Positions 43,995-53,455 of a DNA stretch of 64,000 nucleotides are shown here, piece after piece; position 1 is the stretch's first letter; each line of letters opens with the position of its first letter. Source of the DNA: Nonlabens marinus S1-08 (GTDB lineage: Bacteria > Bacteroidota > Bacteroidia > Flavobacteriales > Flavobacteriaceae); contig NZ_AP014548.1 in assembly GCF_000831385.1 (NCBI RefSeq), positions 2,781,779 to 2,845,778 on the forward strand. Reading direction: 5' to 3'. The position numbers and the translations under genes are program-made. The notes under the pieces were generated by a model. The model saw nothing but the letters and a program-made list of their open reading frames with translations. It did not search any database and was not told the origin of the DNA.

Positions 43995-46379
43995 TTACTT
44001 CTTAAGTTTGATTGCTTTTAAGAATTTTTCCCATGTGGTATCTTGATCAACACCATAGGAATAGGCATATTTATTACCATATCCAAAGTTGGCAATCTTC
44101 ACGTTGTTCAAGACTATCGCCACATTTTTAAGCTTGCCACTTTCAATGGTGTCGCTAACAAAGTCGAGTAGAGGTTTTTCAGTGTAATTGGCTCTAGAAA
44201 CATAAACGGTAACGTCTGCCTTATCGCTTATTAATAAGGTGTCTGTGACCAACATCGATGGTGCAGAATCAATAATTACCAAATCGTAGTTATTTCTAGC
44301 ATAATCTAACAAGTCCTCCACACGATCACTTAGCCACAATTCTGCTGGATTTGGTGGTATAGCACCAGATAACATAATGTGTAGGTTTTCATTATCATCG
44401 CTGGTATGAATAAATTCTTCCGCTTTGTATTCTGGATATACCAAGAACTCTGTAACACCATTTAAGCTTTTGCTGCCTTTTTGCAGGTAACGGTGCAGCT
44501 GTGGATTTCGAATATCCCCACCAAGTAAGAGCACCTTTTTACCAGAATTTGCCATGGTCATGGCAAGATTGAAAGAAACAAATGTCTTCCCCTCTCCTTT
44601 TACGGAAGAGGTAACAATGATTATAGGCGCTTTGTCCGTTTTTTCTAATGCTGCAATTTTATACTGGAGATTGGTCCTTAAAATTCTAAAAGACTCTGCC
44701 AGTACAGATCTATCGTTTTTCGCAATCTTATCTGCTTCGTCAGAAGCTAACTTAGGAACCTCCCCTAAAAATGGAACAGAAGGTAACTTTCTAGTCACAT
44801 CTTTTCTGTTTTCTATTTTATCATAAAATAATCCTTTTAGATAAATAAAAGCGAATGGAATCAAAAGCCCAACGATTAAAGCTCCCAGTAATATAATACT
44901 AGGTTTAGGAGATATGGGCTGATCAGCAACTAAAGCGCTATCGACAATTTTAGCCTTTGGAGCCGTAACCGCTAAGCTGATCGCTGTTTCTTCTTTTTTC
45001 TGAAAAAGATAGAGGTAAATCGCTTCTACTATGGTTTGATCTCTCTCAATATCTCTTGCCGTTCGCTCGGTACTAGGCACCTCTCCTATTCTTCTGGAAA
45101 GACGGTTGTTTTGTGATAAAATACTACCCAATCGGGTTTCTAAAGATTGGATATAGGAATTCAATGAAGCTGAAATACCCCCCTTCAACTTCGTCAAACG
45201 AGACTGCAATTCTTGGATTAACGGATTCAATTCCGTAGCGGTCTCTCTTCGCTGGTTTAAAGTAAGTAACAACTCATTGTATTCGTTAATCGATTGATTA
45301 ATAGAGCCGCTATCTAAGGTCAAGTTTGCAGGAATATAATCATCCTCTCCCAAATTAGAAAGATAAGTTCTCAGATCACGAGCGATTCTCAACTGGGTTT
45401 GCGCTTCAATTTGTTTAGCTGTGTATTCTGCACTAGACTCTAAGTTCATGGTCGCTTCAGCAACGATATCCGAAATGCTATTTTCTTGTTTAAATTGCTG
45501 TTTTTTAAGCTCAACCGAGTCAAGTGATAATTCAATAGTAGCCAATCGATCTTCAATAAAGTTCACCGTATTCTGCGCAACTATATTTTTATCTTGGGTA
45601 GCATCTTTATTGTACTCCACGATCAATTGATTCAATATAGCAGCTGTTTTTGTGGGGACTGGATCTGAAATAGATAAATCAATCACACTCCCTCTCTTAA
45701 CGGATTGATCTACCGTTAATTTATTGGCATATCGAACGACACTGGACTCAAAACCTGAAACTTTAATTAAGTATATAGGAGCTTCCTTGCTTTCGGTTTC
45801 CTTTATAGGTCTTTTGGCATCTAAGATGGTTAAAATAACCTCTTGATCAAAAGGTATTGGCTCTCCGAGTATAGCAGTTTGGGTATCATCACTGTTTTCT
45901 TCCCAATATTTTACTTCAGTACTCGAAATACGCTGGACATAAAATTGAAAAGGGTCGATAACGTCAGTGTTTGACGATTTTATAATTTTAAAACTAGCGC
46001 TTTGAAAAGATTCCGACGTTTTCACATTGCCTTCGTTGAAATATTGAATATCCAGATTCAACTCCTCTACCACTTTTGACATCAATCTTCTAGAGCTTAA
46101 GACTTCGATCTCGTTCTCAACACTGTTAAAACTGTTACCCAGCATTCCCAAGTCCCCAAGAGCAGCAAGCTCTGAAATTCCTCCCCCAGCTTGAGTATCT
46201 TTGATAAGAATAGAAGCCTCCGCTTGATAAATATTCGTGGAGTAGCGTAAATAAATTACGGCAACGCTTAATAACACTAATGAGGATACAATGAACCACC
46301 ACCACTTATTAAAATAAGGCTGAATTTGTTGGATTAAGCTTTCATCAGGAGTTGTAGATGTAGTATTCAAATCTAGCAT
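43995..46379 (-). CDS. wzc: Wzc-type polysaccharide co-polymerase / tyrosine autokinase
   Basis: 794 aa. A Wzz domain with two transmembrane helices (WWWFIVSSLVLLSVAVIYL near residue 31; PSIILLGALIVGLLIPFAFIYL near 495) flanks a long periplasmic coiled-coil. The cytoplasmic BY-kinase domain (about 570-794) has Walker A SSVKGEGKTFVS, Walker A' LLLGGDIRNPQ and Walker B YDLVIIDSAPS. A tyrosine cluster lies at the C-terminus (GYGNKYAYSYG). It sets chain length and drives export with Wza; its stop is convergent with the phosphatase gene. One-base overlap with wza. Confidence 0.94.
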   Translation of the reverse strand: MLDLNTTSTTPDESLIQQIQPYFNKWWWFIVSSLVLLSVAVIYLRYSTNIYQAEASILIKDTQAGGGISELAALGDLGMLGNSFNSVENEIEVLSSRRLMSKVVEELNLDIQYFNEGNVKTSESFQSASFKIIKSSNTDVIDPFQFYVQRISSTEVKYWEENSDDTQTAILGEPIPFDQEVILTILDAKRPIKETESKEAPIYLIKVSGFESSVVRYANKLTVDQSVKRGSVIDLSISDPVPTKTAAILNQLIVEYNKDATQDKNIVAQNTVNFIEDRLATIELSLDSVELKKQQFKQENSISDIVAEATMNLESSAEYTAKQIEAQTQLRIARDLRTYLSNLGEDDYIPANLTLDSGSINQSINEYNELLLTLNQRRETATELNPLIQELQSRLTKLKGGISASLNSYIQSLETRLGSILSQNNRLSRRIGEVPSTERTARDIERDQTIVEAIYLYLFQKKEETAISLAVTAPKAKIVDSALVADQPISPKPSIILLGALIVGLLIPFAFIYLKGLFYDKIENRKDVTRKLPSVPFLGEVPKLASDEADKIAKNDRSVLAESFRILRTNLQYKIAALEKTDKAPIIIVTSSVKGEGKTFVSFNLAMTMANSGKKVLLLGGDIRNPQLHRYLQKGSKSLNGVTEFLVYPEYKAEEFIHTSDDNENLHIMLSGAIPPNPAELWLSDRVEDLLDYARNNYDLVIIDSAPSMLVTDTLLISDKADVTVYVSRANYTEKPLLDFVSDTIESGKLKNVAIVLNNVKIANFGYGNKYAYSYGVDQDTTWEKFLKAIKLKK

Positions 46380-47152
46380 TAACGAGCAATTAGTATGATT
46401 ACAGATAATAGAACTGAGGCTATAGAAACGTATAGTGAGTTATTACGGTTGAAAGAAGCTCCATTTACTTGAGCATTATTCGGTCCAACGTACAACACAT
46501 CGTTTTGCTGTAAGTAGAATAGATCACTTTCCAATACTTCCAATGAAGTCAAATCAATTTGATGGCTTTCTTGAACGCCATTTCTATCTCTTAGTAATAA
46601 AATATCGTTTCTCTTACCATAAAGCGTCAAATCTCCAGCAAGACCTAGTGCTTGGGGAAGTGTTACACGCTCATCAGGAATGGTGTAGGTTCCAGGACGC
46701 TGAACTTCTCCTAAAACAGTTACTTTAAAATTTGTGATTCTAATGTTAACAATGACGTCCTTAATAAACTTTCGATAATCATTAGATAACTCTTCTTCAA
46801 GCTCAAAACGAGACTTCCCAGCTACTTTTCTTCTTCCCAGTTTTGGTAAGTCTACATATCCATTGTTATCTACAAGATAGTCTTGGAGCAAAGGTTGACC
46901 ATTTACTCTAAAATCATTTGCGTCATTAACTCCAGGAACAAGTCTATTGTATGGACTAACCGTAGTCATATCAGAACTGCTTACGATAATCGACAACCTA
47001 TCATTATTCTTTATAATCGATTTATAAATTTCTGGTTCATAACTCCCTTTAGACTCTATATCTTGAAAATACAATATCTTCTTTTTAGTGGTACAACTAG
47101 ATAAAAAAAAGAATGCTAAGAGGTATACTAGTAAAAAACGAAAATGGAACAT
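46379..47152 (-). CDS. wza: Wza-type polysaccharide export lipoprotein
   Basis: 257 aa from the ATG at 47152, with lipoprotein signal MFHFRFLLVYLLAFFFLSSC. The Poly_export domain and SLBB segment follow (NDRLSIIVSSSDMTTVSP, YLVDNNGYVDLPKLGRRKVAGKSR, KVTVLGEVQRPGTYTIPDERVTL). A hydrophobic helix closes the protein (SVLLSVIILIAR), a Bacteroidota feature. It forms the outer-membrane pore for polysaccharide. An upstream frame extension overlaps the preceding gene and is rejected. Confidence 0.92.
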   Translation of the reverse strand: MFHFRFLLVYLLAFFFLSSCTTKKKILYFQDIESKGSYEPEIYKSIIKNNDRLSIIVSSSDMTTVSPYNRLVPGVNDANDFRVNGQPLLQDYLVDNNGYVDLPKLGRRKVAGKSRFELEEELSNDYRKFIKDVIVNIRITNFKVTVLGEVQRPGTYTIPDERVTLPQALGLAGDLTLYGKRNDILLLRDRNGVQESHQIDLTSLEVLESDLFYLQQNDVLYVGPNNAQVNGASFNRNNSLYVSIASVLLSVIILIAR

Positions 47153-47183
47153 CTTTAAAATTTGAATTTGCAAATGTAAGAAA

Positions 47184-49079
47184 TCATTCATCAGAACAAG
47201 ATGGTAAATCTAGTAGTTCGTATACGCTATTCTCGCTTTTGAATTCTGGAACAAGAACCTTCAGTTTGCCAATCATACCTAAATCATCAGATTGCTCAGC
47301 GGCCGCAGCTATTTCTATGATAAGATTCATAACGTCTTCTAAGAACATCGTATCGTCCTTAGCCCTCATGATTTTTTCATGATGTGTTGGTAACGTAGTG
47401 GATTGATCGCTTAGTAATTCTTCATACAACTTTTCACCAGGCCTTAAACCAATCACAGATATTTCAATATCCTCTCCAGGTATCAATCCAGATAATTTAA
47501 TCATTTTTTTGGCCAAATCCATGATTTTCACAGGCTTACCCATATCAAACACAAATACTTCTCCTCCTTGCCCCATGGTCCCTGCTTGAAGCACCAATTG
47601 ACACGCCTCTGGAATGGTCATAAAGTAGCGTATGATATTTTCATGAGTCACTGTGACTGGACCGCCGTTTTTGATTTGTTCTTTAAAATGTGGAATAACA
47701 GACCCATTAGAACCTAGTACGTTGCCAAATCGCGTAGTAATAAATTTTGTGTTTGACTGGCGTTCTTGCATCAATGCTTGTACATACATCTCTGCGGCCC
47801 TCTTCGTAGCACCCATCACATTGGTAGGGTTTACCGCTTTGTCCGTGCTTACCATTACAAATCGATCAATACCGTATTGTGCAGACAAATCTGCTAAAGT
47901 AACGGTGCCTATGATGTTTACCTGAATAGCTTCCGTAGGGTTTCGTTCGATCAACGGAACATGCTTATAGGCAGCTGCATGAAAAACAACTGAAACTTCG
48001 TAGGCTTCAAAAACCTTCTCCAGTCTATTCTTTTTTCTAACATCGGCGAGGATGAATTCATAAGAAACCTCAGGGAATTGTTGTCGAAGCTCTAACTCGA
48101 GTGTATGCAAAGGCGACTCTGCTTGATCAAGAATGAGTAGTTGCTTCGGTTTGTACCGGCTCACTTGCCGTACTATTTCACTACCTATAGATCCAGCGCC
48201 ACCTGTGACTAAAATAGTTTTATCGTTCAAATAGCTATTGATTTGTGTATCATCAAGCTTTATAGGATGGCGCTCCAAAAGATCTTCTATTTGAATTTCT
48301 TTGATGTTGCTTGTGACATCGGCATCATTTTCCCATTGGGTAATTGAGGGAGCATGATAAATTCTAAGGTTTTGCTCTAAGGCTTTATCGACAATATTAT
48401 TCTTTTCGCTAGTGTCCAATTGATTTCCGACAAGAATTAATCCATTTACCTTTAATGGTAAGATCGATCCAAAAAAAAGATTATCAAATTTAAAAATGGG
48501 AACTCCTAAGATTTTGAGTTTTTTGTAACGCTTGTTAAAACTTACAAAACCTACAAGTACAAAATTCTTATGGTCTGCAATAGACAATGCCTCACCTACG
48601 GCTATACTATCATCATTGACACCTAATATCAGAACCCTATGACGCTTCCTACCCATATTCATTATAAAAGAGTACAAGGATTTAACTGTAAGTCGCAGCA
48701 TCAACATCCCAGCAAACGTCAATACGGAATTAATTAAAAGAAACGGAAAAAGAAAAATCTTTTTCTCAAAAATTCCGTAGTAAGAATAACTAATGATACT
48801 TAAAAACAAAGCACTAGCTCCACAGGATATCGCGATCTTAAAAATATCTACGAAGGTACTATGGCGTATAAGACCAGCATAGGTAGAAAATATAAAAAAA
48901 GAGGCAAAATAAACTAAGGATATGAAAACACACTCTTGAGGTCTCGTCAGCACATCATAAAACGACACGTTGAGATTTGAAACCACAAGAAATGACAAGA
49001 AAAAAGAAAAAATAACTATAGCTAAGTCAATAGCGATAACAAGCCATCTAGGAAGATAGTTGAAGTTTCTTAACTTCAC
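47184..49079 (-). CDS. WbpM/CapD/PglF-type nucleotide-sugar 4,6-dehydratase, membrane-bound
   Basis: About 631 aa if started at the GTG at 49079 (MKLRNFNYLPRWLVIAIDLA); a GTG at 49139 would add 20 residues but leaves only 31 bases to the preceding terminator. Four N-terminal helices, then a flavin/Rossmann-like segment (HRVLILGVNDDSIAVGEA). The catalytic SDR domain has VTGGAGSIGSEIVRQ at about 290, HAAAYKHVPLIE and VSTDKAVNPTNVMGATKRAAE. It converts UDP-GlcNAc to the 4-keto-6-deoxy form, the entry to QuiNAc/FucNAc/bacillosamine sugars. Confidence 0.92.
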   Translation of the reverse strand: MKLRNFNYLPRWLVIAIDLAIVIFSFFLSFLVVSNLNVSFYDVLTRPQECVFISLVYFASFFIFSTYAGLIRHSTFVDIFKIAISCGASALFLSIISYSYYGIFEKKIFLFPFLLINSVLTFAGMLMLRLTVKSLYSFIMNMGRKRHRVLILGVNDDSIAVGEALSIADHKNFVLVGFVSFNKRYKKLKILGVPIFKFDNLFFGSILPLKVNGLILVGNQLDTSEKNNIVDKALEQNLRIYHAPSITQWENDADVTSNIKEIQIEDLLERHPIKLDDTQINSYLNDKTILVTGGAGSIGSEIVRQVSRYKPKQLLILDQAESPLHTLELELRQQFPEVSYEFILADVRKKNRLEKVFEAYEVSVVFHAAAYKHVPLIERNPTEAIQVNIIGTVTLADLSAQYGIDRFVMVSTDKAVNPTNVMGATKRAAEMYVQALMQERQSNTKFITTRFGNVLGSNGSVIPHFKEQIKNGGPVTVTHENIIRYFMTIPEACQLVLQAGTMGQGGEVFVFDMGKPVKIMDLAKKMIKLSGLIPGEDIEISVIGLRPGEKLYEELLSDQSTTLPTHHEKIMRAKDDTMFLEDVMNLIIEIAAAAEQSDDLGMIGKLKVLVPEFKSENSVYELLDLPSCSDE

Positions 49080-49170
49080 CCGATTATCTTCATTCCAAAG
49101 TATTTGTTTGCTACGAACTCTAAAATACCTCCACTTCACCTAAGATCATTTTAATCGATGTAATATACGC

Positions 49171-49203
49171 AAAAAGGCAATGCTGTTGAAGCACTGCCTC
49201 TTT
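49171..49203 (-). terminator. Intrinsic terminator of the small secreted protein gene
   Basis: Read on the minus strand: AGGCAGTGCTTCAACAGCAT then TGCCTTTTTGCG; the stem pairs GGCA-TGCT with AGCATTGCC with one mismatch, followed by T5. Confidence 0.75.
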
Positions 49204-49222
49204 GTTATTATCAAGTAATTAA

Positions 49223-49411
49223 TCAGTCTTTATTGGTACGCACCGCTTTGAAACCAAATGCTAATCCTACTGCTATTACTAAAGCTATACCTGGTATTGC
49301 AGCAGCTGGAACATCATCAACTCCCTCATCGAAAGGAGGCTGCGCTGATAGAGTTGCACTGAATAATATTGCTGCAAAGCATATTATGTTTCTTTGAAGT
49401 TTCATAAGCAT
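49223..49411 (-). CDS. Tiny secreted protein with C-terminal sorting-like anchor (PID-CTERM-like)
   Basis: 62 aa: signal peptide (MLMKLQRNIICFAAILFSAT ... LSAQ), an 18-residue linker with PPFDEGVDDVPAAAIPG, then one hydrophobic helix (IALVIAVGLAFGF) and a basic tail KAVRTNKD. This layout matches the short PID-CTERM-type proteins I recall from Flavobacteriia, though the PID motif itself is here VPAAAIPG. Such tails are thought to be sorting signals. It has its own terminator and sits inside the polysaccharide locus. Start ATG at 49411; ATG at 49405 is equally possible. Confidence 0.7.
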   Translation of the reverse strand: MLMKLQRNIICFAAILFSATLSAQPPFDEGVDDVPAAAIPGIALVIAVGLAFGFKAVRTNKD

Positions 49412-49509
49412 GTGATGGTTTGATTTATTTTACTTATCGTATGGACAGCTTTATAACAAAATTTAAAAGTAAATATATTAGATAACTTATACAAAGCATA
49501 TCAATACGA

Positions 49510-50649
49510 CTAATATTTTAAAACATTTTTTATGGCTAATTCGATACGCTTTCTATCGATAGCTGTTACATTGGAGCCAGAAGGGAGGCACAAACCTTTT
49601 TCAAATAATTCCTCACATACGGTTCCTCCATAATAAGCATAGGTTGAATAGAGCGGCTGTAAGTGCATAGGCTTCCATATGGGGCGGGATTCTATGTCCT
49701 CAGCTTCAAGTGCTAATCTCAAGTCCTCTTTGGTGACTCCACCCGCTTCTGACGGATCGACCAGGATGGCACTTAGCCAGTAGTTGGACTTAAAATCATC
49801 ATCAGGTGCTGTATGGACGCTGATTCCTGAAATAGGTTGAAATGAATCTTGATAAAAATTATGCATCTGCTTACGCATGGTAATTCTTTCGCTCAATAGG
49901 GGAATTTGCGACAGCCCCATCATAGCGTTCAAGTGACCCATCCTGTAGTTGAAACCTATTTCTTTGTGCTGATAAAAAGGCTCGTTTTCCTTAGCCTGCG
50001 TGGCCAAGAATTTCCCTCTTTCATAACTTGCTGCATCTGGGCAAATGAGTAAACCACCTCCTGTTGTCGAGATGATCTTGTTGTTATTAAAAGAAATTAT
50101 GCCAAAATCACCTAAAGTACCATTGCTTAGATCTTTATAAGAGCTTCCCAAGGCCTCTGCACTATCGTCTATGATGGTTAGGTTGTTCGCTTTCGCGAAA
50201 GCGAAAATTCTCCCATAATCATATGGCATTCCATAAATACTCGTAAGAATAATCGCTTTAGGTCGCTTGTCATTGCGGACTAGATCAAGGAAAGCCTCCT
50301 CTAGTCGCTCGGGATCCATATTCCAGGTTTGTCGCTCACTATCTACAAAAACAGGAATTGCACCTATGTACAACACCGGGTTTACACTGGCAACAAAGGT
50401 CATGGATTGGCAAATGACATGGTCACCAGCGGTGATTCCCGCGAGCAACAATCCCAAATGAATGGCGGCAGTGCCGCTATTGACCGCAAGGACTGGTCGG
50501 TCTGTTTTTAAAGTTTGCTGACACCGTTTTTCAAACTCTTCTATATCTTGATAAACCTCTTTGCACCCCACTTCCCTACCTGCTTGCGATTGGGTGTTCA
50601 ATGCAGCGTAGTTAAGTGCGGAAAGGTATATCTGTTTAGGCTTAGGCAT
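49510..50649 (-). CDS. DegT/DnrJ/EryC1/StrS family sugar aminotransferase
   Basis: 379-aa PLP enzyme adding an amino group to a 4-keto sugar, of the PglE/WbpE type. It has AVNSGTAAIHLGLLLAGI, DDSAEALGSSYKDL and the PLP-lysine in ISFNNNKIISTTGGG, then IGFNYRMGHLNAMMG. With the WbpM-type dehydratase it could make a UDP-4-amino sugar; no PglD-type acetyltransferase is seen in the window. It overlaps the upstream transferase gene by 8 bases. A palindromic repeat encodes IFAFAKANNLT. Confidence 0.9.
   Translation of the reverse strand: MPKPKQIYLSALNYAALNTQSQAGREVGCKEVYQDIEEFEKRCQQTLKTDRPVLAVNSGTAAIHLGLLLAGITAGDHVICQSMTFVASVNPVLYIGAIPVFVDSERQTWNMDPERLEEAFLDLVRNDKRPKAIILTSIYGMPYDYGRIFAFAKANNLTIIDDSAEALGSSYKDLSNGTLGDFGIISFNNNKIISTTGGGLLICPDAASYERGKFLATQAKENEPFYQHKEIGFNYRMGHLNAMMGLSQIPLLSERITMRKQMHNFYQDSFQPISGISVHTAPDDDFKSNYWLSAILVDPSEAGGVTKEDLRLALEAEDIESRPIWKPMHLQPLYSTYAYYGGTVCEELFEKGLCLPSGSNVTAIDRKRIELAIKNVLKY
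50186..50205. repeat. Palindromic repeat copy 12 (in DegT gene, 20 bp)
   Basis: Perfect TTCGCTTTCGCGAAAGCGAA, in frame as FAFAKAN. Confidence 0.9.
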
Positions 50650-51610
50650 TTTTCAGTCCCAAGGTTTCTGGGATGAATTTATAGTTCAATTTTAAATAAA
50701 CCAGCGTCATGGCAAACAAAGTAACGAAAGAAATGATGACTTGCTCTAAAATACTCATCTGATAAATCCCAAGAAAAATTAAAAACAGAACGATCTGTAA
50801 GCCGCAATATATGATAGCAACGCTCAAATGGGAAAGCCCTGCTTTATCCACAAGAATCTGATACATGTGATGTCTGTGGGCCTCATGAATAGATTCCTTG
50901 AGCTTGAATCTTTTTAATATCGTAATGCACGCATCAATCCCGTAAACGCCAATAATCAATACGATTGCTGGTGCTTCAATCAACGCATAAAGCTTGAAAA
51001 GCAAGTAGAAAAGAATTACCGCCATACTGATGCTTCCCACATCCCCAGAAAAGAAAAGTGCTTTTCCCCTCACATTGTAAAAAGCAAAAACAAGGATGGA
51101 TAAAACCAAAAAAACCAGCAGGTCAAAATCCACCAATGGTTGTACCCATTGATGGAAGTAAACAAAAGAACCAACTACCACCAATGAATACAAAGCGGTC
51201 AAACCATTGATGCCATCCATAAAATTGTAGAAATTGATAAATCCAACTCCGCAAATGATCAAAGCTGCTAAGGCAAACCAAGGGTATCCTAAATCCAGTT
51301 CTATTAAAACTAATGCAATGGATAAAAACTGCACTGGCAACCGCAGCATGGGAGGTAATGGTTGCAAATCATCAATAAAGCTAACTACTGCGATAAGCGT
51401 AACTCCCAAAAACAAATAAGGCAATTGAAAACCGCTCCAAATAAAATAAATAAAGATTGAAGCATAAAATAAAATCCCACCACCACGTATGGTAGTCAGC
51501 GTATGGGAACTGCGATGATTGGGCTTATCGACTATATCGAAACGATCTGCAATGCGATAATACACGTAAGAAATAGTGACTAGAAGTAAAAAAACAAGAA
51601 GGTAGGTCAT
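50642..51610 (-). CDS. MraY/WecA/WbpL-type initiating glycosyl-1-phosphate transferase
   Basis: 322-aa polytopic enzyme moving a HexNAc-1-phosphate to undecaprenyl phosphate. Family motifs are FIDDLQPLPPMLRL (DD pair), FYNFMDGINGL, FFSGDVGSISMAV and the cytoplasmic His motif HEAHRHHMYQIL. About ten helices. With the WbpM-type dehydratase and the SDR upstream it resembles the WbpM-WbpV-WbpL set that starts O-antigen on QuiNAc or FucNAc. Its ATG overlaps the SDR stop (51607-51610). Confidence 0.92.
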   Translation of the reverse strand: MTYLLVFLLLVTISYVYYRIADRFDIVDKPNHRSSHTLTTIRGGGILFYASIFIYFIWSGFQLPYLFLGVTLIAVVSFIDDLQPLPPMLRLPVQFLSIALVLIELDLGYPWFALAALIICGVGFINFYNFMDGINGLTALYSLVVVGSFVYFHQWVQPLVDFDLLVFLVLSILVFAFYNVRGKALFFSGDVGSISMAVILFYLLFKLYALIEAPAIVLIIGVYGIDACITILKRFKLKESIHEAHRHHMYQILVDKAGLSHLSVAIIYCGLQIVLFLIFLGIYQMSILEQVIISFVTLFAMTLVYLKLNYKFIPETLGLKNA

Positions 51611-52545
51611 TCTTTTGATTCAAAGGATTCAATAGTTTTCTCGAGACCGTGAGCGGTGTCCCATGGGTCTGCAATATTAAGTGCCTTTTTTAACTTATAA
51701 TTGCTAACCACATAATTCTCTGTAAGCTTTTGCAGAGAATTGCTATTAAATGGAAGGTTCAAAAGCGTACCACCACGCGCTACCGTGTTCATAATGAATG
51801 CTGGCACTTTAAGTATAAGCGGTTTTTTATTTAGCACTTTGCCTATTACACGGACTAGTGCTAGGGTTGATAAAGGCACATCATCTGCCACGTTATAGAT
51901 TCCGGAAGCTGGTGGTTGTGTAATACATTCTAGAATTACCTGTTTAAGACTTGTAATAGAGAGGAAAGAACGTTGATTGTGATAACCCCCTAGTGGGTAG
52001 GGAACATTTTTCTTCACTAAACTATAAAGAAGGTTCAGGTTCCCTTTATTTCCAGGGCCGTGAATCATGCAAGGCCTTAGGATGATGACCTTCTTATCGG
52101 TGCGGTGTATATGCTTGAGCAAATACTGTTCTGCCTCTTGCTTTGATAGGCCGTAAGCTGTTTTGGGTTTAGGGATGTGTTCTTCAGTAAGTATACCTTC
52201 CACTTGATCTGCTGCTGCTTTTACTGAACTCAGAAATATAAAAGTCTTGCAATCGCTGGCTAGGAATTGATCAAATAGGTCGATGGTAAGATCCCTATTT
52301 ACTTTAAAATACTCTTCAGGATCTGCGGTATTTTTGACATCATGTGCCTTGCCCGCTAGGTGAATGAATGCGGATGCTTTGTTCCAGTCTTTTTCTTGTA
52401 TATCGTTGTAAGTGAGGGTATTTTCTTTAGTTCGCTTTCGTGAAAGTGAAATTACTTTGAGATTTTTATCAACTAAATACGGAAGGATGTGTCGACCCAC
52501 AAAACCCGATGCACCTGATATTATTATTTGATCGTGATTCAACAT
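51607..52545 (-). CDS. SDR-family nucleotide-sugar 4-reductase/epimerase (WbpV-like), module 1
   Basis: 312-aa extended SDR: GASGFVGRHILP Rossmann motif at residues 11-22, HLAGKAHDV, FLSSVKAAAD and YGLSKQEAEQYLL catalytic YxxxK. The C-terminal substrate domain has QRSFLSITSLKQVI. By position before the WbpL-like transferase it may reduce the 4-keto sugar made by the WbpM-like enzyme. It starts one base after the GT2 gene ends. A degenerate palindromic repeat encodes VISLSRKRTKEN. Confidence 0.85.
   Translation of the reverse strand: MLNHDQIIISGASGFVGRHILPYLVDKNLKVISLSRKRTKENTLTYNDIQEKDWNKASAFIHLAGKAHDVKNTADPEEYFKVNRDLTIDLFDQFLASDCKTFIFLSSVKAAADQVEGILTEEHIPKPKTAYGLSKQEAEQYLLKHIHRTDKKVIILRPCMIHGPGNKGNLNLLYSLVKKNVPYPLGGYHNQRSFLSITSLKQVILECITQPPASGIYNVADDVPLSTLALVRVIGKVLNKKPLILKVPAFIMNTVARGGTLLNLPFNSNSLQKLTENYVVSNYKLKKALNIADPWDTAHGLEKTIESFESKE
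52431..52450. repeat. Palindromic repeat copy 13 (in SDR gene, degenerate)
   Basis: TTCGCTTTCGTGAAAGTGAA, two differences from the consensus, in frame as SLSRKR. The last copy seen; none lies between here and 64 kb. Confidence 0.7.
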
Positions 52546-53292
52546 TTATTTTTTATTGATAAACCCTACAAGCTTCCAGACCCAGCGGTTATTGATTCTT
52601 AACTTGCTAAACTTGATCCCGTTTCTCGAAAGAGCTTTGGCAATTTCAGTAGAAATCAGCTTATAACTAGAGATACCAGAACTGCTTAAACCTCCTACTA
52701 GCATTGATGTGGTTGTGATTCCCGAGTATTGCCAACTTATACCATTCTTCAAAAAGAATCTAGTAATCAACTCATAGTCTGCCCCAATCGTAAAATCGAG
52801 GTGGTAGTTTCCAAATTTTTCAAAAAGCTCTCGCTTAAAAAATATAGCTGGATGCGCAGGCATAAATCCGACTTTCAATTTTTCTGGATTCCAGTTTTTT
52901 GCACTGTAAACGCGTTTTACTTTACCAGTTTTATCATGCTGTATGATGTTTCCTACACTTGCTTCAATTGAGTTGTTATGGTGAAAAGCAGCTACCTCTT
53001 CTAATACAGTATCGTGATGAAAGGTGTCGTCTGCATTAAGGATCCCTATCAAATCACCAGTCGCCATGGATATTCCTTTGTTCATAGCGTCATATAGGCC
53101 TTTGTCAGGTTCTGAAACATATGTGTTTATGGTATCTGGATGATCCTGAATAATTTTAAGGGTTCCATCATTGGAGTTTCCATCCACGATAATGTATTCC
53201 ACATTTTCAAAGGATTGATTTCTTACCGACACGATGGTTTCATTGATCGTGGAGATACTATTATAACAAACGGTTATAATCGATATTTTCAT
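52546..53292 (-). CDS. Glycosyltransferase family 2 (WcaA-like), module 1
   Basis: 248-aa GT-A enzyme: MKISIITVCYNSISTINETI, DGNSNDGTLKII, SEPDKGLYDAMNKGI and DXD motif LNADDTFHHD. A C-terminal basic segment ends in NNRWVWKLVGFINKK, possibly membrane-associated. It directly abuts an SDR gene, and a similar GT2+SDR pair lies just upstream (53456-55112). Confidence 0.9.
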   Translation of the reverse strand: MKISIITVCYNSISTINETIVSVRNQSFENVEYIIVDGNSNDGTLKIIQDHPDTINTYVSEPDKGLYDAMNKGISMATGDLIGILNADDTFHHDTVLEEVAAFHHNNSIEASVGNIIQHDKTGKVKRVYSAKNWNPEKLKVGFMPAHPAIFFKRELFEKFGNYHLDFTIGADYELITRFFLKNGISWQYSGITTTSMLVGGLSSSGISSYKLISTEIAKALSRNGIKFSKLRINNRWVWKLVGFINKK

Positions 53293-53455
53293 ATTTTAAA
53301 TAAAGTTCTCAAAGAATAGATAATTTTCAAATAGGCCCTAACAGATCATAAATTTTTAGTTGTTACCGTATTTTCACGTTTCATATTAATATCAGTTATA
53401 AACCACGAATGATCAGCGCACCTAACACCAAGCAAGTTTAGAGAGTTAAAGTAGC

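Noticed and set aside
47113..47382. Antisense frames opposite the polysaccharide genes
   Set aside because: These short frames lie opposite well-supported genes and show no family character.
2872..52450. Palindromes as a CRISPR array or IS ends
   Set aside because: Copies are kilobases apart at irregular spacing, lie inside intact genes, and no transposase or spacer pattern is associated.
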